A stretch of DNA of 64,000 nt from Lentihominibacter faecis (GCF_014306095.1 NZ_JACRWC010000048.1:1-64000), one strand, 5' to 3'. Numbered from the stretch's first letter, positions 7,914 to 17,340 are shown. The notes: generated from the sequence alone by a model not told the origin. Made by a program: numbers and translations.

Positions 7914-8912
7914 ATGAGCATTGATCGAGAACTGGAAATGATATTATACAGCACACCAGAATCGGATGTGACTGTGAGTGCGATTATCGAAGAGGATACA
8001 TTATGGCTTAGCCAGAACGCTATGGCTGAACTTTTCGATTCCTCAAAACAAACTATCAGCTATCACCTGTCCAATGTTTTTTCCGAGCATGAACTCGAAA
8101 AAGATTCAGTTGTCAAAGAATTTTTGACAACTGCAACTGATGGCAAAAATTACAGAACATTACACTATAATCTCGACGCCATTATTTCAGTCGGATACCG
8201 GGTAAATTCAAAAAAAGCAACCGCCTTCAGAAAATGGGCAACCTCCGTTTTGAACGAATACATCCGAAAAGGATTCGTGATGGATGACGACAGATTAAAG
8301 CAGGGAACAGCTCTGTTCGGCAAAGACTATTTCAAAGAACTGCTGGAAAGGGTTCGCTCCATCAGGGCCAGCGAACGCCGTATCTGGCAACAGATCACAG
8401 ATATCTTCGCCGAGTGCAGCATTGATTACGATAAAAATTCTGATGTTACTCAGAAATTCTACGCTACCATTCAAAATAAATTTCATTTTGCCATTACCGG
8501 AAAAACCGCAGCTGAGATCGTCTATTCCAGTGCGGATCATACGAAAGATAATATGGGTCTGACCACCTGGAAGAATGCTCCGGAAGGTCGCATATTAAAA
8601 CAGGACGCGAAAGTGGCGAAAAATTATTTATCTGAAACCGAAATACGCAGACTGGAACGCGCTGTTACAGGCTACTTTGATTACATCGAGGATCTGATTG
8701 AACGAGAAAACACCTTCACAATGGCAGAGTTTGCCTCTAGCGTGAATGAGTTTCTGGAGTTTAGAAAATATGATATATTAAAGGATAACGGGAAAATTTC
8801 AAGGAAGCAGGCAGAATCAAAGGCTTCATCAGAATACGATATTTTCAATCGAACCCAATTTATCGAATCCGATTTTGACAAACAGATTCAAAAACTAAAG
8901 AGCACAAAATAA
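7914..8912 (+). CDS. RhuM-family protein
   Basis: A 332-residue cytoplasmic protein of the RhuM ('virulence protein') family. The N-terminus shows the expected LWLSQNAMAELFDSSKQTISYHLSNVF DNA-binding-like helices, followed by the RTLHYNLDAIISVGYRVNS block that defines the family and FRKWATSVLNEYIRKGFVMDDDRLK. The biochemical role is not established; homologues are typical accessory genes on islands and mobile elements. Its position right behind a tRNA gene, and a base composition that looks more AT-rich than its neighbours, suggest a past transfer. No integrase or duplicated tRNA end is visible. GGAGGTGG precedes the ATG, and it has its own terminator. Confidence 0.9.
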   Translation: MSIDRELEMILYSTPESDVTVSAIIEEDTLWLSQNAMAELFDSSKQTISYHLSNVFSEHELEKDSVVKEFLTTATDGKNYRTLHYNLDAIISVGYRVNSKKATAFRKWATSVLNEYIRKGFVMDDDRLKQGTALFGKDYFKELLERVRSIRASERRIWQQITDIFAECSIDYDKNSDVTQKFYATIQNKFHFAITGKTAAEIVYSSADHTKDNMGLTTWKNAPEGRILKQDAKVAKNYLSETEIRRLERAVTGYFDYIEDLIERENTFTMAEFASSVNEFLEFRKYDILKDNGKISRKQAESKASSEYDIFNRTQFIESDFDKQIQKLKSTK

Positions 8913-8915
8913 CAA

Positions 8916-8955
8916 AAACAGGAGATCTGGCCATCACGAATCAAATCTCCTGTTT
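8916..8955. terminator. Bidirectional terminator between rhuM and the adhesin
   Basis: AAACAGGAGAT pairs with ATCTCCTGTTT across an 18-base loop. T runs follow on both strands, so it serves the RhuM gene (+) and the adhesin gene (-). Confidence 0.8.
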
Positions 8956-8987
8956 CTTTATTCATTACTCCTTTTGTTTCTTTTTAT

Positions 8988-11900
8988 CTATTTTGCAGAG
9001 CTTCTGCGAATCCCCAGCACCAGCGTTCCTGCGCAAGCTGAGATCATCAGCAGCAGGATCGCCATGCCGATCGGAGTCTGGTCACCGGTTCTGGTATGAC
9101 TTCCGCCATTGCCACCGTTATCTCCTGTCGAATCCCCGCCGGACGGATTCTTCGACGCCTGCTTATTGAGGAAGGTCATCGGCTCATCGCCTGATGCATC
9201 ACTGGTCACCTTCAATGTGCCGTCCTTCTGATCCGTTACAGAAACATGGACGCTGTAGCTTCTCGTATCGTAAACCGTATCGGCATCTCTGCCACCGGCC
9301 GGAATCACTTCCCGGATCACATAATCATGTTCCCCCGGAGCATCATAGGTAAGCTTACCGAAATCTACCGCAGATGCCGTTCCTGCCGAAGCAGCCTTCG
9401 TTGTACCCTTTGCAATCACCACAGCCTCATCGCCCACGATCTCCAGCAGTTCAAACTGGAATTCGCCATCTTTCAGATCACGACCCTTGAGGATCTTATT
9501 CACGGAGAACAGCGTATCCGCACTCACATCCGTGCTGGTGATACCGTAAATATTAGTAAACTGGAATGCCGCATCCTCCGGAACACCCGTCACATGGAAC
9601 GACTTTTTCTTGCTGTCGTACGTCACAGTTATGGAAACAGTCTTTGTTGCTTCACGGTCGTTTACCACGCCGTCAACATTACCCTTTTCTGTGATTTTGT
9701 ATTCAAATGTCCGCGTCCGGTTTCCCTGGTCATCCGGCGCAATGCCTTCAAAATCCGAAGCCTGCAGCGTGATATGACCGAAGGCGATTTCCCCTGTCTT
9801 ATCATTCTTTGCCGAAGTCATCGTCTTTCCATTCAGAGTCGGCATCGGAGCAGTTCCATCCGCATCGGCTGTCGTTTCCTTACCGGTCAGCGCAAAGTCA
9901 TACTTCCCTTCGATATCCTCGATGGTCATCGCCGCTTTGCCTTCCAGTTTCAGGGATTTGATTCCCTTGATCGGCACGAAAACCGTCTTCGTGTCGTAAT
10001 CGTTGACAAAGTCCAGCTTATTCTTATCGTCCGGGTAGGTCACCGCTGCGGTCAGCGTTCCGTCTCCGTTATCGGTTACGGTCACCGTTACTGCAAAGCT
10101 TCCCTCCTCCGGAGATACTCCTGCCGGAAGGTTTTCCGTTACTTCGGACACCTCATACTGATAGGTATACTCATTGCCTTCCTTCACCGCCAGATCGTTC
10201 TCTACATCCTGCTTCATCTGGGCGGTCGTGTATTTGATTTCTGCAAAGTCCACTGCACCCGGCTTTCCGGCTTCTGCCGCAGCGTTCTTTCCGGTAGAAA
10301 GCACAGTTTTCTGCTCTTTCGGATCCTTTGCATTAGTTACCTGGAAGGTGAATTCATCCTTCTTCATGTCACGACCGTTCAAGGTCTTGGAGGCTTTGAT
10401 CTTTGCAGAGTCCTTGCCACCCAGATCGCCGGAGGCGCTGTAGCTGTTGATGAACGGGATGGCTGCGATCGTCTTGCCATCCTGATCATCACTGCGGACT
10501 TCCGTCTTGCTAACTTCCCGATTGTGGGTCACATCTTTCACCGTAGTCGTCGCTTTCATAGCACCTGCTCCCGGATCTTCCAGTGCGATCTCGACACGAT
10601 ATTCCGTCGTATCGTAGGTATATCCAGCGGCATCGTCTTTAGTCTCCGTCACCTTATAGCAGAAGGTCTTGCCTGCATCATCCTGTGTAAACCTGACCTT
10701 TTCTCCGTCAAGGATATCGATGACGCATTTCTGTCCATCCGAAGCGGCCTTAGACTGATACGTCTTCTTCGTCTGATCCTGACCGAATCCGATCCTTGCA
10801 GCGGCTTCTTCTTTCGCCACCTTCGTATCGTCGGATCCGCTTTCGAGAGCTTCTACTGTGAACTCAAACTGATCGTCTGTCATATCGTGCCCGTTCAGAG
10901 TCTTTTCGATCACGATACCCGCTTCATTACTGTACTCGATGGACGAGCTGTAGATATTGTAGAAATCCAGGTTGGTAATGGAGTTTTCCGCCACTTCTGC
11001 AGTCAGATGTCCCTGTCCGTCATCTGTAACGTAGACAGGGATGCGGTGATCGCTGCCGTCATATTGGATGCCTCTGATCTCATCGCTACGCGGAATGGTT
11101 TCCGTGATATAAAATTCATATGGCTTGCCGTCGGAGTCCTTTATGAAGTTCAGCTTTCCGAAATCCAGCGTTACAGTCCGGTTATTTCCAGCGTCTTTTT
11201 CGTCGACGGTCACGGTCTTGAAGATCGCCCTGTCGTCTTTTATTGTGTATGACTTCTTCGGAACTGCATCCAGGAGTGCTTCATTGTCTTTCTTTGACCA
11301 GAGCGTAAAGGTAAACGCGTCGCCCTCCTGCCACTTCCGGCCGGTCAGAGTCTTCGACCCTTTTAATTCCATGGAACCCGTCGCACGATAGACATTGGTC
11401 CATGCGATGCTGTCCGCAGGCTTGTCTCCAGCCGACAGCGTCTGATCAATAACGAGTTTTCCGTTTTTCGGATCATTAGCGCTGGACGTCAAAGTCAGGG
11501 CATAAGTCGTATCATCGTAGGTGACTCCCTTCGTGTCCTCTCCGGAAGCCAGCTGTTTTTCTTTCAGCGTATACTTGTACGATACTCCCGCCTGATCAAA
11601 GTTCACCGTTCCAAAATCGATATCAGCCGAATTTCCAGAATCCGGTGTGATGGTCACTTCTTTGACTTCTTTTCCGTCTTTGTCAACAGGATATGGAGTC
11701 TTATCATCCTTCGGCGTTACCGTAAAGGTATAACGGTCGCCCTTCTGGAAGCTGCGTCCGGTGATGTTCTTGGTTCCTGTGATCGCATAGCTTCCGGATT
11801 CCTCGTACCTGTTGACGAATTTCGCCAGATCCGTGGAATCGTTCCTGCTGTTCGTGTAGGAAACAGTTGCCGCCAGTCTGCCGGTCTTATCGCCATTAGC

Positions 11901-14900
11901 GTCCTTATCCGTTACCTGTACTGTGACGGCGCCCACATTGGTATCATACGTCACACCGTTAAGCTTGTTGTTCTTCGCACCATCCGGGAGGGTTTCCTTC
12001 ACGTTGAAGGTATACGTTCCCACGTGGTTGAACGTCAGTTCCGGGAACTCAAAATGCTGTTCATGGCCGTTCGCTGCTGCAGGCGCGGCCATCGTTAACG
12101 TGCCATCTGCCGTTGCACCCTGGACGCTTCCATCCTTCATGGCATCTTTCGTCGTGCCGTCGGCGCCTTCCAGTGTAAAGCGGAATTCACCGTCTGTCAT
12201 GTCGCGTCCGTTGAGAGTCTTGCTGCCTTGGATGGCTACCTTTGCAGGTTCAGCAGTGTAGCTGTTCTTGAACCACGGGCGATATACTCCCTGCTCTGCC
12301 TGATACAGATCTTCTGAACCAGGCTCTATTTCCTGGGTGCATGCAGCGTCTCTGTAATATTTGATCTCCGTGTTTACAACTGCTCCGCTGCCGCCTTCTG
12401 CAGTCACCGCAACCTGGATGTAATAGACATTGCGATCGTATGTTGTCCCATTAAGCGTTCCATTCTCGGCACCATCCGGGATCACTTCCGACACTTTATA
12501 AACGAATGTCTTTCCCTGATCGCCCGTATCAAACGTCGTGTTCGGGAAGTCTACTCTACCGCCCGGCGTGGATGGAGCGATGGACTTTCCATCCGCTGTA
12601 TTCTCCGGCATCGGCGCACCGGCTGTCACTGCTTCCAGCTGGAACTGGAACTGATTGTCTGTAAGCTGATCAGAACCTGTCGCATTACTGTAGGTCTTAT
12701 GCACGATAAAGCTGATACCTTTTTCCCGGCTGTTATATGTATTTTGGAATACCGCTTTCTCTGCCTGCGGTTTTTCCTGCAGAGCTTCGCCGTTATCATC
12801 GATGGCTTTTTTCATCGTCATAGCAGCTGTAAGCTTGCCTTTCTCGTCATCTGTTACCGTGATCACGACTTCGTAGATCGCAGAGGAATAAGTGATACCA
12901 CCCTGGCTGCCTCGGATCTCCTTGACCGTGTAAGCATATGTTCCCGTTTTTGTAAAGATCATCCCGTCAAAAACAGCATCGCTCACAGATCCATTCTGGC
13001 CATCGTTCCTCTTTTCGACCTTCTTGATCAGATACCAGTCACTATCCACCGTATCCTGCGTGGCTCCCGGCATGGTATCCTTGATATTCCCACCGGTACT
13101 TTCGATACCGGTCAGTCTGATATCAAAGGTTTCGTCTTTGAATCCCGGAAGAGTCCAGCCGTTGAACTGTTTTTCCACAGGGATGCTGGCCGACGCCGCC
13201 TCTGGATGATATGTATTTTCATACGCTACCGTGCTCTTCTGCTTGCTGCCATCTTCAGCAGGTTCCGGGATCTTCCCCTTGGAACGCTTAGAATCTGCTT
13301 GCGCTCCACCGTCCACGGAACTCTTTACATCCCAGAAAGTCTCATTTCCCAGATCCTCGGTAACTTGATATTCAGTGCCTGCCGGGAGATCCTCGATAAC
13401 AGCAGTCTGACCGTCTTTCAACTGCAACGTCGCATTGCCCTGATCGTTTACGACCAGTTCTTTTTCTGTACTGTCCGTTGTGCCAGGACCTTTCACGACA
13501 TATTGGAACGTACCGGAAACCGGAGACGTTGTTTCCCTGCCATCGTCATCCTTCGTCGTTTTCCGGAGGTTCACATTGAACTCGAACTCCTTATCAAATC
13601 TGGTATCACTACTGTCGTTTTTCACGGTCTTGGAGATTTCCAGATCTCCAACAGTTTCATCCTCCATCAGAACCATAGTCCGAAGCACAAACAGATGTAA
13701 GAGTTCCTTGTCTCCGAGTTCTGTTCTCTGGGAATACGGATTACCGGTCTTGGGCTCATCACACTGTTTCAGACTGAGAGACGGCCAGCCCGTATCTGTC
13801 ATAAAAAAGTCCGCATGATCCTGGATCTCGTCCGTTTTACCGGTACTAGGATCATATACCTGATATCGAGACTTTCCGTTCGTCCCGTCTGCCGCCAGAT
13901 ACTTCAGATGAAGCGGTTGATCGTGTTTCAGCTGACTACCATTATTCCAGAATCCTTCCTCGTTAGGTTCCTTGCTGGAAACTCTCAGATTGACCTGCAC
14001 ATTTGTCAGGGTATTGTCTATATCATCATTTACAGCGAACTGCTCCATACTCTTAAGCAGAGTTCCGTATCCGCCGCGACCAACGTAAATACCATCGTTC
14101 TCTGCTCCCGCATCAGCGAAAACACCATAGTCGTTGACGACCACCTTGATAAGATCGTCTCTGACCTTATATCCGCTTGGAGCACTGATCTCCTTGAGGT
14201 AGTATGTTCCGTTCTCCAGCTTGCTGAAACACGCCGTTCCAGAATCATCACCTCTGTACGGATCGTTGAGGGTTTCAGTAGTCCTGGTTGCCACAGGCTC
14301 AGCATTTCCTTTTAGAACCGGATCTCCCGGCAGAATGTGGCTGCCTAACGTCGTCTGATCCTCCCGATACAGGGCGAACGTCACACCGTTCAGCGCACCT
14401 TCCTGATCCTTAAGATCGACCTTGCCCTTCTTGAATTTCTTCACATAAAGATCATTGGTAACATCCGTTACCGTCAACTTGACCGCATACTGATATTCAA
14501 ACCGCTTTGCATTATGCTTTGATGCTATCATGCCTATACCATCATTCAGACGCACGGTATTCTTCACAGTAGCATCCTCCACACTTCCTGTGGTATAGTA
14601 AAATCCCAGTGAGTATCTGGCATTCTCCTGCAGCTCCGTTAAAACATCTGCTGGTGGCTTGCCTTCATTCTCGTTTACGATGGTGTTCACATACGTGGTT
14701 ATATCACCCGGCAGTTCGTCCAGCGTAGTTTCATAAGCAGCCATAGAGTTGAGTTTAAATTCATATTTATTCCCCGTCAGAGCCGAAGCCAAACCCTTGT
14801 CAGGATTGGCCTTCCACCCGGTAAGCACGGATCCGCTGATGGATGACCAGTTGTTCATATCCCTTATATTCTTCAGGTTGTTTCGCTTATGTATAACAGC

Positions 14901-16415
14901 GAAAATCGATCCTTTTGTCAGCTGTCCCTCGTCATTTATCTCGATCTTATTCCCATTTATATCGTACAGATCCGCAGGCGCTGTTACCATGATACGGGCA
15001 TTGGCCTGGATCCCTGTATCCCAGAGGTTTTCTGTAGTGATCACTCCTGTTTTTGGATCGTATTTCAACCAGACATCCTTCGCACTGCGATAGCCCGCCG
15101 GTGCTTCGGTTTCTTCCAGTATGAAGTACGGACCGACGTCTTTCTTGTACAGTTCTTCAAAGTTGATGGTCGCCCCGTCATCCGCCTTTAATTTCAGGCT
15201 GCCTCCTGCATCGGTCACGCCCTTGCACAGCCGGCCGCCTTTTTTCGTATATTCACCATCTTTTTTCTCTGCTTCGTATAATGCAAAGGTCGCTCCGGAC
15301 AGAGTGTTCTCGTTCTGATCCACCTTGTATGCTTCATTGTCCGGCATCAGTTTCAGGTTGAACTTGAGGGACATGTTGGAAGCATAGCTGCCTCGTTCCA
15401 GATAGAAGAACTTCAGTGTATGATAAGTACCGCCTGCATAGGTGTTGCCCTTCCACTGTGTTTCTCCTGTTTTCCCTGCCGCTTCATACTTCGATTTCAG
15501 CGTGCCGTCCGATTTGCCGTTGATGCTGACAGCTCCGGTACTGAAATTGATCTTCAGGCTGGCTGCATCGTGGATCCCGCCCAGATCACCGACTAAAACA
15601 TCATCGATGAAAACCCAGACGTCATCGTCTCCGCTGAATTCATAGGTAATATCCTGATTACGCGTTGTCTTGCCGCCTTCCGGATGCAAAAAATGAGTCG
15701 ACATGGAAGCGCCAAACCAGTGGTTTACATTATTGCTATCTGCGGTGACACCCGGTTTTGCGCTGAGAGCACCTTCGGATTCTGTAAACACGTCAGACCC
15801 GCTGTTGAACGGGAAAAACTGTCCCAGCGTGCCACGATAGGATACTCCTGCTTTATCATACAATTTTACCCCATTGGAAGCGCTGTCATAGGATGCAAAG
15901 TTTTTTGTGCTGTCATAATAATAATACCCTTCATCATCCACCTGCATCAGTCCGCCCACATTGGTATATGCTTTTTTACCTTCGACTTTCGCCAGGCCGT
16001 CTGTGGTGCTGTCATTTTCATTAAAAAGATAGTCCAGAGGAGATGTAATATTCCCTGATTTCACCAGATCCGGATATCCGTTGCTGTTCAGCGTTTTTTC
16101 TACCATACCGGAATATGGATTGTTGCTTTTTGTCCATTTATTAAACTTTTTATCATTTCCCTCTCCCTTGGAAAATTTCAAGTCACGGTTTTTATTGATC
16201 CCGCTGTTCAAGTTTGGGTTCGGACTGAAGTCCACCGAATCCTGCTCATCCACCCAGTAATCGAACAGAGAAATCACCGTGCCCTGCGGATTTTTTCCGA
16301 CCACTGTGTGGTCATCCACCACAGCAAATACGCTGGCGGTCCCCATGATAAACATAACTACAACAGCGACTGCAATCAGGGATTTTGCAATCGTTTTCCC
16401 ATTTCTATGCAACAT
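8988..16415 (-). CDS. Giant cell-wall adhesin: fibro-slime, SpaA-like and nine Spy0128-type repeats
   Basis: A 2,475-residue surface protein. It has a signal peptide (residues 1 to about 31). Residues about 170-360 hold a fibro-slime/PA14-like domain (GDDDVWVFIDD, HTLKFFYLERG). Two SpaA-like Cna-B domains follow near 365-470 and 665-770 (LSGATFALYEAEK, YFILEETEAPAGY; LNGVTFALYRED, YYLKEISAPSGY), then a related beta domain near 920-1065. About nine Spy0128/FctA-type repeats of roughly 150 residues run from about 1075 to 2400, each opening like 'GSKTLNGRDMTDGEFRFTLE' and ending in 'TFxVKE ... YD'. Such domains are usually locked by Lys-Asn isopeptide bonds. A Gly/Ser linker, HTRTGD, a hydrophobic stretch and RRSSAK close the protein as a sorting signal. 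AGGAGG lies 11 bases ahead of the ATG. It is divergent from a TetR gene. Confidence 0.93.
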   Translation of the reverse strand: MLHRNGKTIAKSLIAVAVVVMFIMGTASVFAVVDDHTVVGKNPQGTVISLFDYWVDEQDSVDFSPNPNLNSGINKNRDLKFSKGEGNDKKFNKWTKSNNPYSGMVEKTLNSNGYPDLVKSGNITSPLDYLFNENDSTTDGLAKVEGKKAYTNVGGLMQVDDEGYYYYDSTKNFASYDSASNGVKLYDKAGVSYRGTLGQFFPFNSGSDVFTESEGALSAKPGVTADSNNVNHWFGASMSTHFLHPEGGKTTRNQDITYEFSGDDDVWVFIDDVLVGDLGGIHDAASLKINFSTGAVSINGKSDGTLKSKYEAAGKTGETQWKGNTYAGGTYHTLKFFYLERGSYASNMSLKFNLKLMPDNEAYKVDQNENTLSGATFALYEAEKKDGEYTKKGGRLCKGVTDAGGSLKLKADDGATINFEELYKKDVGPYFILEETEAPAGYRSAKDVWLKYDPKTGVITTENLWDTGIQANARIMVTAPADLYDINGNKIEINDEGQLTKGSIFAVIHKRNNLKNIRDMNNWSSISGSVLTGWKANPDKGLASALTGNKYEFKLNSMAAYETTLDELPGDITTYVNTIVNENEGKPPADVLTELQENARYSLGFYYTTGSVEDATVKNTVRLNDGIGMIASKHNAKRFEYQYAVKLTVTDVTNDLYVKKFKKGKVDLKDQEGALNGVTFALYREDQTTLGSHILPGDPVLKGNAEPVATRTTETLNDPYRGDDSGTACFSKLENGTYYLKEISAPSGYKVRDDLIKVVVNDYGVFADAGAENDGIYVGRGGYGTLLKSMEQFAVNDDIDNTLTNVQVNLRVSSKEPNEEGFWNNGSQLKHDQPLHLKYLAADGTNGKSRYQVYDPSTGKTDEIQDHADFFMTDTGWPSLSLKQCDEPKTGNPYSQRTELGDKELLHLFVLRTMVLMEDETVGDLEISKTVKNDSSDTRFDKEFEFNVNLRKTTKDDDGRETTSPVSGTFQYVVKGPGTTDSTEKELVVNDQGNATLQLKDGQTAVIEDLPAGTEYQVTEDLGNETFWDVKSSVDGGAQADSKRSKGKIPEPAEDGSKQKSTVAYENTYHPEAASASIPVEKQFNGWTLPGFKDETFDIRLTGIESTGGNIKDTMPGATQDTVDSDWYLIKKVEKRNDGQNGSVSDAVFDGMIFTKTGTYAYTVKEIRGSQGGITYSSAIYEVVITVTDDEKGKLTAAMTMKKAIDDNGEALQEKPQAEKAVFQNTYNSREKGISFIVHKTYSNATGSDQLTDNQFQFQLEAVTAGAPMPENTADGKSIAPSTPGGRVDFPNTTFDTGDQGKTFVYKVSEVIPDGAENGTLNGTTYDRNVYYIQVAVTAEGGSGAVVNTEIKYYRDAACTQEIEPGSEDLYQAEQGVYRPWFKNSYTAEPAKVAIQGSKTLNGRDMTDGEFRFTLEGADGTTKDAMKDGSVQGATADGTLTMAAPAAANGHEQHFEFPELTFNHVGTYTFNVKETLPDGAKNNKLNGVTYDTNVGAVTVQVTDKDANGDKTGRLAATVSYTNSRNDSTDLAKFVNRYEESGSYAITGTKNITGRSFQKGDRYTFTVTPKDDKTPYPVDKDGKEVKEVTITPDSGNSADIDFGTVNFDQAGVSYKYTLKEKQLASGEDTKGVTYDDTTYALTLTSSANDPKNGKLVIDQTLSAGDKPADSIAWTNVYRATGSMELKGSKTLTGRKWQEGDAFTFTLWSKKDNEALLDAVPKKSYTIKDDRAIFKTVTVDEKDAGNNRTVTLDFGKLNFIKDSDGKPYEFYITETIPRSDEIRGIQYDGSDHRIPVYVTDDGQGHLTAEVAENSITNLDFYNIYSSSIEYSNEAGIVIEKTLNGHDMTDDQFEFTVEALESGSDDTKVAKEEAAARIGFGQDQTKKTYQSKAASDGQKCVIDILDGEKVRFTQDDAGKTFCYKVTETKDDAAGYTYDTTEYRVEIALEDPGAGAMKATTTVKDVTHNREVSKTEVRSDDQDGKTIAAIPFINSYSASGDLGGKDSAKIKASKTLNGRDMKKDEFTFQVTNAKDPKEQKTVLSTGKNAAAEAGKPGAVDFAEIKYTTAQMKQDVENDLAVKEGNEYTYQYEVSEVTENLPAGVSPEEGSFAVTVTVTDNGDGTLTAAVTYPDDKNKLDFVNDYDTKTVFVPIKGIKSLKLEGKAAMTIEDIEGKYDFALTGKETTADADGTAPMPTLNGKTMTSAKNDKTGEIAFGHITLQASDFEGIAPDDQGNRTRTFEYKITEKGNVDGVVNDREATKTVSITVTYDSKKKSFHVTGVPEDAAFQFTNIYGITSTDVSADTLFSVNKILKGRDLKDGEFQFELLEIVGDEAVVIAKGTTKAASAGTASAVDFGKLTYDAPGEHDYVIREVIPAGGRDADTVYDTRSYSVHVSVTDQKDGTLKVTSDASGDEPMTFLNKQASKNPSGGDSTGDNGGNGGSHTRTGDQTPIGMAILLLMISACAGTLVLGIRRSSAK

Positions 16416-16426
16416 CAGTTACTTGT

Positions 16427-16445
16427 CCTCCTGGCTCTGAGAGCC
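16427..16445 (-). promoter_or_regulatory. Ribosome site with adjoining 5' hairpin for the adhesin
   Basis: AGGAGG (16432-16427) is directly preceded in the mRNA by a 5-bp hairpin, GGCTC-TCA-GAGCC (16445-16433). The stem abuts the ribosome site and the spacing to the ATG is long (11 bases), so initiation could depend on leader structure. Confidence 0.45.
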
Positions 16446-16487
16446 TCACACATTTTTTCGTCCTGAAAATCTGTCAGCAGCGCTTTA

Positions 16488-16495
16488 CCCCCCCC
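16488..16495 (-). repeat. G8 homopolymer in the adhesin leader
   Basis: Eight consecutive G on the adhesin's coding strand, about 25 bases downstream of its predicted -10 box and about 70 bases upstream of its ATG. It is a candidate slippage site. Confidence 0.8.
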
Positions 16496-16518
16496 GATAG
16501 ATTTTTCATACAAGACGT

Positions 16519-16548
16519 ATTTTATCACAGTATCCCTCCTCGCTACAA
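16519..16548 (-). promoter_or_regulatory. Predicted adhesin promoter
   Basis: On the minus strand TTGTAG and TAAAAT are 18 bases apart. Its -35 box ends where the -35 box of the opposing TetR promoter begins, so the two promoters are back to back. Confidence 0.45.
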
Positions 16549-16577
16549 TTGCGTCTCCCTATATTTTATGATATAAT
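16549..16577 (+). promoter_or_regulatory. Predicted TetR gene promoter
   Basis: TTGCGT and a perfect TATAAT separated by 17 bases, about 75 bases ahead of the preferred start codon at 16650. Confidence 0.6.
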
Positions 16578-16590
16578 TGAGTGCACTCAA
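16577..16590 (+). promoter_or_regulatory. 14-bp perfect palindrome, likely TetR operator
   Basis: TTGAGTGCACTCAA is self-complementary and starts at the last base of the TetR -10 box, so it covers the transcription start. This is the usual place and size for an autoregulatory TetR-family operator. Confidence 0.6.
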
Positions 16591-16649
16591 AAGTTCGGTC
16601 AATTATAGGAGGGTATGCGCCATCTGCGCGCTTGAGAAAGGATTATGAT

Positions 16650-17333
16650 ATGCCGAGAGGAATACAAAAAAAGGGGATCATTCGGGAAGAGAAAATGCTG
16701 TCTGCCGCCATCGAGCTGTTTCTGAAAAACGGATACGAAAAAACATCCACCGCATCCATCGCGAAGGCGGCCGGGCTATCGGCCTCGTCCTTCTTCGCGG
16801 CCTTTGAAAACAAGGAGGCACTGCTGCTGCGGCTGGTGGAGAATATGTATGAAGCCCAGTTCCTCCAGAGCGATGCTCTGCTGCCGGACAAGGGCGACCC
16901 GGTATTTCTCTACAGCGTGGAGACCGCCCTGCAGCTTCACATCACAGAGCTTTCCGAACCGCTGCGCGAGCTGTACGTCACCGCCTACACCCTGCCGACC
17001 ACAGCAGAATACATTATTACACAAACTGCAAAAAAGCTGCAGAAGCTCTTTGCGGACTTTCTGCCGGACGCCACGTCAAAGGACTTTTACGAAATGGATC
17101 TGGCCTCCTCCGGCATCACCCGCAGCTTTATGGCCAGACCCTGCGATTTTTACTTTACCATGGAGGACAAGCTCTCCCGTTATCTCAGCTGCAACCTGAC
17201 GCTGTACCACGTCCCTTCCGGACAGCAGCTGGACATCATCTCCTCCATCCTCAACATGGATCTTAGAACCATCGCGGCAAACATGATCGATGACATGATC
17301 CGGCGTGCAAAGAATCAGTTCGCATCTGTATAA
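16650..17333 (+). CDS. TetR/AcrR-family regulator
   Basis: A 227-residue DNA-binding regulator. The N-terminus has the TetR helix-turn-helix: KMLSAAIELFLKNGYEKTSTASIAKAAGLSASSFFAAFENKEAL. The C-terminal ligand/dimer domain has no close resemblance I can name. The ATG at 16650 (MPRGIQKKG) is chosen over the in-frame upstream codon at 16581, because AAAGG lies 8 bases ahead and because the upstream codon falls inside the operator palindrome over the start point. It probably represses itself. With the adhesin promoter next to its own, it may control the adhesin too, which is an inference from arrangement only. It is convergent with addB. Confidence 0.9.
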   Translation: MPRGIQKKGIIREEKMLSAAIELFLKNGYEKTSTASIAKAAGLSASSFFAAFENKEALLLRLVENMYEAQFLQSDALLPDKGDPVFLYSVETALQLHITELSEPLRELYVTAYTLPTTAEYIITQTAKKLQKLFADFLPDATSKDFYEMDLASSGITRSFMARPCDFYFTMEDKLSRYLSCNLTLYHVPSGQQLDIISSILNMDLRTIAANMIDDMIRRAKNQFASV

Positions 17334-17340
17334 AGCTAAC

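Noticed and set aside
7743-8990. Genomic island with tRNA attachment repeats around rhuM
   Set aside because: No second copy of the tRNA-Ala 3' end and no integrase or excisionase gene was found.
9246-11252. 668-codon plus-strand reading frame
   Set aside because: Antisense shadow of the repeat-rich adhesin; composition is Arg/His/Ile/Leu-heavy and it has no domain.
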